DNA from: Cellvibrio mixtus subsp. mixtus J3-8
GTDB taxonomy: Bacteria; Pseudomonadota; Gammaproteobacteria; Pseudomonadales; Cellvibrionaceae
Reading direction: 5' to 3'
Assembly: GCF_000766945.1 (NCBI RefSeq)
Contig: NZ_KN266207.1
Location: 1,080,444 to 1,144,443, forward strand
Length of the DNA stretch: 64,000 nt
Shown here one piece after another: positions 58,051-64,000 of this stretch (its first letter is position 1; each line of letters begins with the position of its first letter). Under the pieces are notes generated by a model. That model made no database searches. It was not told the DNA's origin and saw only the letters and a list, made by a program, of their open reading frames with translations. Made by a program: the position numbers and the translations under genes.

Positions 58051-58734
58051 ATGCAAGAAGTTTATAGCGCCCAGACATCTCAAGTATTGAGCCAAAGCGA
58101 AGCCAGCAAAGTTTTGCGTAATACTTATTTTTTGCTTGGACTGACCTTGGCTTTTAGTACTATCACTGCTGGCATTGCGATGGCGGCAGGCATTGGCCAT
58201 GGGGCTGGTCTTGTTATGAGTCTTATAGCAATGGCTCTGATATGGTTTGTATTACCAAAGACAGCCAATTCCGCTTCGGGTTTAGCAGTTGTTTTTATTT
58301 TTACCGGATTGATCGGTGCCGGGCTCGGGCCAGTTATTAACAGATATCTAGCCATGGAAAATGGTGCATCTATTATTATGCAAGCCCTAGGCGGTACTGC
58401 CGTTATATTTATTGGTCTTTCAGCTTATGTACTCACCTCTCGAAAAAATTTCAGCTTCTTAGGTGGATTTGTTGCTGTGGGGATGATGTTAATGCTTGCC
58501 ATTATGCTTTTTTTACTGGGAGCATCTTTTTTCGGTTACCAATTTTCCGCCCTCCACCTGGCTTTTTCTGCTGGCATTGTTTTATTAATGTCAGCACTTA
58601 TCCTTTATCAAACAAGTGAAATCATTCATGGAGGAGAAACAAATTATATTCTCGCAACTACGAGCCTCTATTTATCGATCGTTAATCTTTTCACCAGCCT
58701 ACTGCATTTACTGGGTGTAGCTAACGACGATTAA
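58051..58734 (+). CDS. Bax inhibitor-1 / YccA family membrane protein
   Basis: This 227-residue protein has seven hydrophobic segments and the BI-1 C-terminal pattern ALILYQTSEIIHGGETNYILAT followed by a helix with YLSIVNLFTSLLHLLG. E. coli YccA modulates FtsH, and other BI-1 members leak calcium; the role here is not known. The ATG at 58051 has a GGAG site; an earlier codon (57997) overlaps the promoter. It is next to the tus genes, as in several gammaproteobacteria. Confidence 0.92.
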   Translation: MQEVYSAQTSQVLSQSEASKVLRNTYFLLGLTLAFSTITAGIAMAAGIGHGAGLVMSLIAMALIWFVLPKTANSASGLAVVFIFTGLIGAGLGPVINRYLAMENGASIIMQALGGTAVIFIGLSAYVLTSRKNFSFLGGFVAVGMMLMLAIMLFLLGASFFGYQFSALHLAFSAGIVLLMSALILYQTSEIIHGGETNYILATTSLYLSIVNLFTSLLHLLGVANDD

Positions 58735-58759
58735 CATTTATCAATCAACACAGACGCTA

Positions 58760-58788
58760 AAGGCTCCATAAAGGAGCCTTATTTTTTT
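58760..58788 (+). terminator. terminator between the BI-1 gene and tusD
   Basis: AAGGCTCC-ataaa-GGAGCCTT followed by A and seven Ts, only 13 bp before the tusD ATG. Confidence 0.85.
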
Positions 58789-58801
58789 GATTGTACCCGT
58801 T

Positions 58802-59191
58802 ATGATATTTTCAATTAATGTTCAATCCCCTCCCTCCTCCCAGGCCAGCTATAGCGCCTATCAATTTTGTAGAGCTTTATTAAGACAGGGCCATAATCTT
58901 CATCGCGTATTTTTTTATCAGGATGGCATCTACAACGCAACCAACCTGGCCGCGCCCCCACAAGATGAATTAGATTTGTATAGTGAATGGCAAAAACTTT
59001 CAAAAGAACACAGCGTGGAGCTAGTGGTTTGCATTGCTGCCGCACTGAAACGCGGGTTACTTAATCAAGAAGAATCCATTCGTTACAACAAGGCGGGCCA
59101 TAACCTTGCAGAGGGATTTACATTAGGAGGACTGGGGCAACTAATTGAAGCAGCAGCAGTATCAGATCGACTAATTACATTCGGGAATTAA
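58802..59191 (+). CDS. tusD: sulfurtransferase complex subunit TusD
   Basis: TusD (129 aa from the ATG at 58802) accepts persulfide sulfur from TusA and passes it to TusE for 2-thiouridine in tRNA. The acceptor is C77 in LVVCIAAALKRGLL. It begins MIFSINVQSPPSSQASYSAYQ, aligning with E. coli TusD. A TTG at 58787 in the terminator T run is rejected. No ribosome site is seen. TusD, C, B and E follow one another with 0-3 bp gaps. Confidence 0.93.
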   Translation: MIFSINVQSPPSSQASYSAYQFCRALLRQGHNLHRVFFYQDGIYNATNLAAPPQDELDLYSEWQKLSKEHSVELVVCIAAALKRGLLNQEESIRYNKAGHNLAEGFTLGGLGQLIEAAAVSDRLITFGN

Positions 59192-59192
59192 T

Positions 59193-59555
59193 ATGCACAA
59201 AAAAATCCTATTAATTAGTCGCCACGCCCCCTACGGTAACTCTATTGCAAAAGATGCATTCGATGCTGCATTAGCCACAGCAATTTATGACCAGGACCTG
59301 AGCATGCTCTTTATGGATGACGGGATATTCCAATTACTAAGAGATCAACAAGCTCAAGAAATTTCTCAGAAAAGCTTCACCTCGATGCTATCCGCTTTAC
59401 CTTTTTACGACATAGATAAACTATATATCCATCAAGAATCGCTGGAGCAGAGAGGCCTGACAATTGAAAACCTGATTGTTGATAATGCGACAATTGTGAA
59501 TAGTGCTCAAATATCCAACCTTCTAAACCATCAAGATCATATTCTGAGCTTTTAG
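59193..59555 (+). CDS. tusC: sulfurtransferase complex subunit TusC
   Basis: TusC (120 aa) is a DsrF-like subunit of the TusBCD hexamer. It starts MHKKILLISRHAPYGNSIAK and has the alpha/beta DsrE fold (LATAIYDQDLSMLFMDDGIF). It lacks a conserved catalytic cysteine, as expected of TusC. It starts one base after tusD. Confidence 0.92.
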   Translation: MHKKILLISRHAPYGNSIAKDAFDAALATAIYDQDLSMLFMDDGIFQLLRDQQAQEISQKSFTSMLSALPFYDIDKLYIHQESLEQRGLTIENLIVDNATIVNSAQISNLLNHQDHILSF

Positions 59556-59558
59556 AAC

Positions 59559-59867
59559 ATGAGCACATTACATACCGTTAATAAGTCATCCTTTACCAAC
59601 CGTGCTCTTGAATCGTGTATTTTGATTTGCAGATCCAGCGATGGAATATTATTACTGGAAGACGGGGTTTTTAGTGCTTTAAAAAGCGCACCAAATGCTA
59701 CGGCGCTAGAAGCTCTAAACCAACAAGGCATTCACATTTATGCCCTTTTAAATGACGTAAAAGCACGCGCTCTTGAATATAAAATTGCCGCTCACATTCA
59801 ATTGATCTCCTATGATGAATTTGTATCGCTTACCGTTAACTTTAACCGGGTTCAGAGCTGGTACTAA
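59559..59867 (+). CDS. tusB: sulfurtransferase complex subunit TusB
   Basis: TusB (102 aa) is the DsrH-like third subunit. It has the family elements LHTVNKSSF near the start, GILLLEDGVFSAL and IQLISYDEFVSLT. It is located between tusC and tusE. Confidence 0.9.
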   Translation: MSTLHTVNKSSFTNRALESCILICRSSDGILLLEDGVFSALKSAPNATALEALNQQGIHIYALLNDVKARALEYKIAAHIQLISYDEFVSLTVNFNRVQSWY

Positions 59868-59868
59868 T

Positions 59869-60201
59869 ATGCATATCATAGTCAACAATCAACAGCTCGC
59901 TGTAGACAAAGATGGCTACCTGGAGAGCCTGCAGCAATGGAATACCGATGTAGCCACAGAAATTGCACAGAATGAAAACATTCAATTATCAGCGGCTCAT
60001 TGGGAAATAATTTATTTGTTGCAGGATTTTTATAAAGAATTTGAAATTTCACCAGCAATGCGCGCACTGGTAAAATACACGGAAAAAAAATTAGGTCCGG
60101 AAAAAGGAAAAAGCATTTATCTACTTCAATTATTTCCACCCAGCCCCGCAAAAATCGCGAGCAAAATTGCCGGCCTTCCTCGCCCTGCCAATTGCTTATA
60201 A
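59869..60201 (+). CDS. tusE: sulfur relay protein TusE (DsrC-like)
   Basis: TusE (110 aa from the ATG at 59869) carries persulfide from TusBCD to MnmA. The C-terminal arm GLPRPANCL contains the conserved penultimate Cys (C109); the second Cys of true DsrC is absent, so it is TusE rather than a dissimilatory sulfite protein. Other motifs are SAAHWEIIYLLQDFYKEFEI and QLFPPSPAKIASKIAGLP. In E. coli tusE is elsewhere in the genome; here it completes the operon. Confidence 0.93.
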   Translation: MHIIVNNQQLAVDKDGYLESLQQWNTDVATEIAQNENIQLSAAHWEIIYLLQDFYKEFEISPAMRALVKYTEKKLGPEKGKSIYLLQLFPPSPAKIASKIAGLPRPANCL

Positions 60202-60220
60202 TTTAGATCCATCATTAAAA

Positions 60221-60255
60221 ATGAAAAAAGCGAGCATTAAGGCTCGCTTTTTTCA
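60221..60255. terminator. bidirectional terminator between tusE and yajC
   Basis: ATGAAAAAAGCGAGC-attaag-GCTCGCTTTTTTCAT is a 15-bp perfect stem between convergent genes. Confidence 0.92.
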
Positions 60256-60285
60256 TTAACTCTGGTAAAAATATTTTAATACGAC

Positions 60286-60630
60286 TTAAGCCGCATCAAT
60301 AGATTTTATAGTGCCTTTTGGTAAAACGGCATGCACTGCAACCTTTTGAAACTTGAGCTCCACATTATTGCCAGTTTCAAGAACTACATAATTTTCATCT
60401 ACTTTGATGATCTTACCCAACATTCCACTAGTCATTATAACTTCATCCCCTTTTGTCAAAGCAGTCACCAAATTTTGATGCTCTTTCTGACGCTTGCGTT
60501 GAGGACGAATAATCAACAAATACATAAACAGGAACATACCACCAAACATTAGCAACGTAATCATTGGATTACCTTGTTGTGCTGGTGCGGCCTGAGTCTG
60601 GGCCATTGCGGATGCGACTAAGAAACTCAT
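60286..60630 (-). CDS. yajC: preprotein translocase subunit YajC
   Basis: YajC (114 aa) is the accessory Sec subunit that associates with SecDF. It has one N-terminal hydrophobic leader-like stretch, a membrane helix (about 22-42: MITLLMFGGMFLFMYLLIIR), the RPQRKRQKEHQ motif and a C-terminal GDEVIMTSGMLGKI beta region. It is isolated: no tgt or queA upstream and no secD downstream, where a terminator and convergent tusE lie. Confidence 0.92.
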   Translation of the reverse strand: MSFLVASAMAQTQAAPAQQGNPMITLLMFGGMFLFMYLLIIRPQRKRQKEHQNLVTALTKGDEVIMTSGMLGKIIKVDENYVVLETGNNVELKFQKVAVHAVLPKGTIKSIDAA

Positions 60631-60734
60631 GGATTAACCTCTCAGAATAAAGAGCGCTAACTCTACCTGTTTTATAACAAGCAAGCAATTAGCGCAATTT
60701 AATCTAAAGGAACGGATCGGAGGAAGTTGAAAGA

Positions 60735-61178
60735 TCAGGCATAGTCCCTGAAAAGCTTTCTAAATACGCTGGGAGACAAACTTGTCCAACGCTTAAAGGC
60801 GTTTGTAAAACTTGTTCTATCAGAAAAATCTAACGCTTTAGAGACCGTATCAACACTCATATGTTCATCGATAAGGTATTTGATCGCATAATGAAAGCGA
60901 AGCACATCGCGCAATTGAGCGAAATTAGCCCCCTGTTGCTGCAATCGACGCTGGAGTGTTCGTTTAGACAATTTAAGATCTTCCGCGATTCGATCAATAC
61001 AAAGATCCTCACGGCCAACCCTTTGTTTTAAAGCATCAATCACTCTTGCAGAAACACCTTCAAATTTTGGTATTTCAGCCATAGCCAGATATTCCGGATA
61101 TGATCTTACTTCTGATCCTTCGAAAGGATTTTCTGAATATTGTTCGCTGTTACGGTAGATTCGCTGTAATTGAATCAT
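60735..61178 (-). CDS. short AraC family transcriptional regulator
   Basis: This 147-residue protein is essentially an AraC-type DNA-binding domain (about 45-145) with LCIDRIAEDLKLSKRTLQRRLQQQG as first helix-turn-helix and VSKALDFSDRTSFTNAFKRW as second. The first 45 residues do not form a sensor domain. Full-length relatives of this OruR/ArgR-like type have about 330 residues, so it is either a stand-alone regulator or a truncated remnant. The reading frame itself is intact. Confidence 0.78.
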   Translation of the reverse strand: MIQLQRIYRNSEQYSENPFEGSEVRSYPEYLAMAEIPKFEGVSARVIDALKQRVGREDLCIDRIAEDLKLSKRTLQRRLQQQGANFAQLRDVLRFHYAIKYLIDEHMSVDTVSKALDFSDRTSFTNAFKRWTSLSPSVFRKLFRDYA

Positions 61179-61394
61179 CCAGGCGTCTCCTTTGCCAATC
61201 TAAGGGCGTTGTTAAATCAATCAGGAGCATTTTTCCAAGGGCAAACCATTGTATGTTTACCTCCGACCATCCATGAAAGTTCATACTCAACTATTGAGGA
61301 TTATAGACGAACTTTTTTTGAATCAAAGTGAAACACGTATAATTTGCAAACAAAACGTGACTTTATTATCACACATCATTATATAAATAGTCTT

Positions 61395-61868
61395 TTAAAT
61401 GCCATTGCGTATAAGCGCGAGCATTTCCTGATCATGAGTCTTTGTATTTACCTTATCCATAATCGCTACCAGCCTTCCCTCTTTGTTGATCAGAAAACTG
61501 GTACGCAAAATTCCCATAAACTCCCTACCCATGAATTTTTTCAGCCCCCACACGCCATACTTCTCTGCAATAGAGTGGTCCTCATCAGCCAAAAGTTCAA
61601 AATTTAATTCATATTTATCGACAAATTTTTTTATTTTCGCAGGTGAATCCGGGCTTACGCCCAAAACTACAGTATCAAGTTCCGAAAAAGCGCGATCATT
61701 GTCGCGAATACCGCAGGCTTGCACGGTACAGCCAGGCGTTGAAGCCTTTGGATAAAAATATAAAACAACGTTGTTTTTTCCCCTAAAGTCCTTCAGGGAA
61801 ACATCTTCATTGCGAAAATTTTTTAAGGTAAATACAGGGGCAAGATTACCAATTTTTGGAAAAGCCAT
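61395..61868 (-). CDS. bcp: thiol peroxidase, Bcp-type peroxiredoxin
   Basis: Bcp (157 aa) reduces hydrogen peroxide and organic peroxides. The peroxidatic C47 and resolving C52 are in ASTPGCTVQACGIRD. Other motifs are VVLYFYPKA and FELLADEDHSIAEKYGVWG. The ATG has no strong ribosome site. The gene stands alone between the AraC gene and the diguanylate cyclase. Confidence 0.94.
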   Translation of the reverse strand: MAFPKIGNLAPVFTLKNFRNEDVSLKDFRGKNNVVLYFYPKASTPGCTVQACGIRDNDRAFSELDTVVLGVSPDSPAKIKKFVDKYELNFELLADEDHSIAEKYGVWGLKKFMGREFMGILRTSFLINKEGRLVAIMDKVNTKTHDQEMLALIRNGI

Positions 61869-61957
61869 GAAGATATTAACTCCGAAGATACTTTAAAAAT
61901 ATTACGAGATTCTGCCCACAATGTATAAGGTCAGCAAAACTTTCTGTTATGCGAAAG

Positions 61958-62644
61958 TCAATCTTTTTTATCAAACCCACCAAAAAGTGCATCTTTTTCA
62001 TCAGCAGTTACCGTCGTTGTAATTATGGGTGATTCGACAACAGGATACCTAACACAATTGCGCCCATCACGCTTTGCCTGATAAAGCCATGCATCCACCC
62101 GTTCAATAAATCCTTCATGGGTATCGCTATGATGACCACGAAATTCATCCACGCCTAAACTGGCAGTCACTGACAAGGATTGATTGTCGTACACCAGCGG
62201 AGTGCCTTCAATGGCTTCGCGTAAACGCTCAGCAACATTTTTTGCCTGACGCAAGTCGGTGTTCGGCAACAAAACGACAAACTCTTCACCACCAAAACGA
62301 CACGCATAATCCAATTTACGAACAACCAAAGTAATTTGTCGGGCAACCAGGACTAAAACCTGATTACCAATTTCATGCCCCCAGGTATCGTTAAACTTTT
62401 TAAAGTGATCGATATCCAACACAATTAGGGAGAGAGCCTGGAATGAGCGGCGGCTACGTTCCATTTCAAGCGGCAAGGTATCTGAAAAAAAACGGAAATT
62501 ATATAAACCGGTTAGCGCATCCGTACGCACCTGCTCTTTCAATAAATCAATTTCATCGCGCAAGCTTTGTAATTCATGTGAAAGCTTGCAAGGCGCATCG
62601 CCCAGAGGGCATATATGCAATTCGGACGCAGGTGATGAATCCAT
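61958..62644 (-). CDS. diguanylate cyclase (GGDEF domain)
   Basis: This 228-residue soluble protein makes c-di-GMP. The active-site GGEEF is at 118-122, and the inhibitory-site RxxD (RKLD, 109-112) precedes it by five residues, so product feedback is likely. The N terminus has an unusual CPLGDAPC (C12, C19) followed by a short coiled coil (about 21-40). This could be a metal- or redox-responsive dimerisation element, but that is inference. It has a good promoter with a dyad upstream. FleQ in the window is a possible c-di-GMP receptor. Confidence 0.92.
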   Translation of the reverse strand: MDSSPASELHICPLGDAPCKLSHELQSLRDEIDLLKEQVRTDALTGLYNFRFFSDTLPLEMERSRRSFQALSLIVLDIDHFKKFNDTWGHEIGNQVLVLVARQITLVVRKLDYACRFGGEEFVVLLPNTDLRQAKNVAERLREAIEGTPLVYDNQSLSVTASLGVDEFRGHHSDTHEGFIERVDAWLYQAKRDGRNCVRYPVVESPIITTTVTADEKDALFGGFDKKD

Positions 62645-62657
62645 AAAGAGAATCAGA

Positions 62658-62702
62658 ACAATAAATAATTAGATAAGGTGCCACAAGTCTAGACGATAGA
62701 CT
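62658..62702 (-). promoter_or_regulatory. promoter and dyad upstream of the diguanylate cyclase gene
   Basis: Minus-strand TTGTGG (62686-62681) and TATTGT (62663-62658), 17-bp spacer. Directly upstream lies the dyad AGTCTA-gacga-TAGACT (62686-62702), suitable for an activator or repressor. Confidence 0.45.
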
Positions 62703-62765
62703 CCCTCACCACCAATCAAATTCACGACAGCTTATACCGAATCAGAGCAGCCCTGCGGCCCTTGA

Positions 62766-63665
62766 TCAATCACGATAAATTTTCAGTAAATCACCATAGT
62801 GATCAATCCGTCGATCCCGTAAATACGGCCACATACGGCGCACTGTCTCACTGCGAGACAAATCCACAGCTATTACTTTTGTTTCTTCCTGGTCAGTAGT
62901 TGCTTGGTAGAGAAACTCCCCTTGGGGACCCGCAATAAAACTACTACCCCAAAATTTCAATCCGGGGCCACCAGCAGGATCAGGCTCGTGGCCGACTCGA
63001 TTAACACTAATGACCGGTATACCATTTGCTATTGCATGTGCACGCTGTACAGTAATCCATGCTTCTCGTTGTCGGCGCTGCTCATCGTGTTTCTCTTGCG
63101 GGGACCAGCCAATGGCAGTTGGATAAATAAGCAAGTCAGCACCAGCCATCGCCATCAGCCTTGCAGCTTCAGGAAACCATTGATCCCAACACACCAAAAT
63201 GCCCAGTTTACCGACAGAAGTCTGGATCGGATGGAAACCCAAATCGCCCGGTGTGAAATAAAATTTTTCGTAGTAGCCCGGATCATCAGGAATATGCATC
63301 TTGCGATATTTACCCGCGATAGTACCGTCACGCTCGATAACCACAGCGGTATTATGATGCAACCCCACACCACGTTTTTCAAAGAGCGAAGCAACTATCA
63401 CAATATCAAGTTCACGAGCCAAAGCAGTTAGAGCATTTGTACTCGGGCCGGGAATGGGTTCAGCCAAATCAAAATGATCAGAAATTTCTTGCTGGCAAAA
63501 ATACAAGCCACGATGTAACTCCTGTAATACAACAAGCTCAGCCCCCTGCTTTGCGGCAATGCGGATTTGCTCGATCGATTTGGCAAAATTAGCAACCAGA
63601 TCAGCAGTACAGGATTGCTGTACCACGCCGACATTCAATAATTTATTGGGGTAATTTTTTTGCAT
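62766..63665 (-). CDS. aguB: N-carbamoylputrescine amidase
   Basis: AguB (299 aa) hydrolyses N-carbamoylputrescine to putrescine. The nitrilase triad is visible: Glu in LQELHRGLYF, Lys in KYRKMHIPDDPGYYEK and Cys in LVCWDQWFPEAARLMA. The ATG follows the aguA stop without a gap. It completes the arginine decarboxylase route to putrescine with AguA. Confidence 0.94.
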   Translation of the reverse strand: MQKNYPNKLLNVGVVQQSCTADLVANFAKSIEQIRIAAKQGAELVVLQELHRGLYFCQQEISDHFDLAEPIPGPSTNALTALARELDIVIVASLFEKRGVGLHHNTAVVIERDGTIAGKYRKMHIPDDPGYYEKFYFTPGDLGFHPIQTSVGKLGILVCWDQWFPEAARLMAMAGADLLIYPTAIGWSPQEKHDEQRRQREAWITVQRAHAIANGIPVISVNRVGHEPDPAGGPGLKFWGSSFIAGPQGEFLYQATTDQEETKVIAVDLSRSETVRRMWPYLRDRRIDHYGDLLKIYRD

Positions 63666-64000
63666 TTAGAATTGCTCCAAAACACCTTCGGGAATTTGCA
63701 TGGTAATACAATGCAAGCTTCCACCCTGTTCAATCAATGATAAACATGGGATGCCCATAATTTCATAACCGGGAAACGCTTGTGAAACAACTTCCAATGC
63801 CTCTTCATCCATTGGTAAATCATAGATGGGAACTAACACTGCCTCGTTGATCACCAAAAAGTTCGCGTAAGTCGAGGGCAAACGTGAATCTGAATCACGT
63901 CCCAAAACCGGGCCAGACCAAGGTAACGGCAACAAGCGATAAGGTTCACCATCGGCATTGGTAAATGTTTTTAATTGTTCTTCCATTTTTTTTAGCGATG
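63666..64000 (-). CDS. aguA: agmatine deiminase, C-terminal part (runs off the window)
   Basis: The last 111 codons of agmatine deiminase, which turns agmatine into N-carbamoylputrescine. Visible are LPSTYANFLVINEAVLVPIY and, near the end, the catalytic Cys in IEQGGSLHCITMQIP. The frame stays open to the window edge; an internal ATG at 63986 is not the start, because the family is about 360-370 residues. The gene is adjacent to aguB. Confidence 0.93.
   Translation of the reverse strand, partial: SLKKMEEQLKTFTNADGEPYRLLPLPWSGPVLGRDSDSRLPSTYANFLVINEAVLVPIYDLPMDEEALEVVSQAFPGYEIMGIPCLSLIEQGGSLHCITMQIPEGVLEQF

Overview
The window looks like housekeeping chromosome from a gammaproteobacterium related to the pseudomonads, most likely of the Cellvibrio type. 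GC content is moderate (mid-40s percent by eye). Gene order is pseudomonad-like: mltD-gloB-methyltransferase-rnhA-dnaQ next to fimL-nudC, a lexA-sulA pair under SOS boxes, fadBA, plsX-fabD-fabG-acpP-fabF-pabC-mltG without fabH, and fleQ beside fliS. Coding density is high. I see no insertion sequence, prophage, CRISPR array or plasmid element, and no gene that is clearly foreign by sequence.

Layout. 1-5.3 kb: ferredoxin-NADP reductase, both ETF subunits, a divergent LysR regulator and ETF-ubiquinone oxidoreductase, forming an electron-transfer module for beta-oxidation; fadBA lies at 29-32.6 kb. 5.3-10.4 kb: msrA, sohB, a small membrane protein, nudC and fimL. 10.6-17.3 kb: dnaQ, rnhA, a methyltransferase, gloB, mltD and pgm. 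17.3-21.9 kb: lysR-pirin divergent from a quinone reductase and an Old Yellow Enzyme, then an OsmC protein. 21.9-24.9 kb: fleQ and an unusual fliS-fliT-fliS flagellar chaperone cluster with a good sigma-54 promoter. 25-27.6 kb: SDR, DUF2845, lexA-sulA and a small acidic protein. 27.7-33.7 kb: a divergent phosphomannose-isomerase-like protein, fadA, fadB, an XRE-cupin regulator and a YjbR-type protein.

34.3-38.4 kb: malic enzyme, HopJ-family protein, YjbQ and ffh. 38.7-43.9 kb: CcsA-like protein, two small membrane proteins, a Cof-type phosphatase, cysS and glnS. 44-51.5 kb: the fatty-acid/phospholipid operon with yceD-rpmF at its head. 51.6-53.9 kb: Maf pyrophosphatase, HAD phosphatase and rluC. 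54.7-57.6 kb: RNase E behind a probable leader of about 680 nt. 57.7-60.2 kb: tRNA-Ser(UGA), a BI-1 membrane protein and tusDCB-tusE for tRNA 2-thiolation. 60.3-64 kb: an isolated yajC, a short AraC protein, bcp, a diguanylate cyclase and aguB-aguA, the last running off the window.

I did not find a convincing new multi-gene system. The most interesting signals are small. A 16-bp tandem duplication at the end of the lysR next to pirin appears to have destroyed an ATGA overlap. A hairpin would cover the fliS ribosome binding site. A perfect 10-bp dyad brackets the acpP promoter -10. The rne and mltD leaders are long. The phosphomannose-isomerase-like protein has lost part of the metal site.
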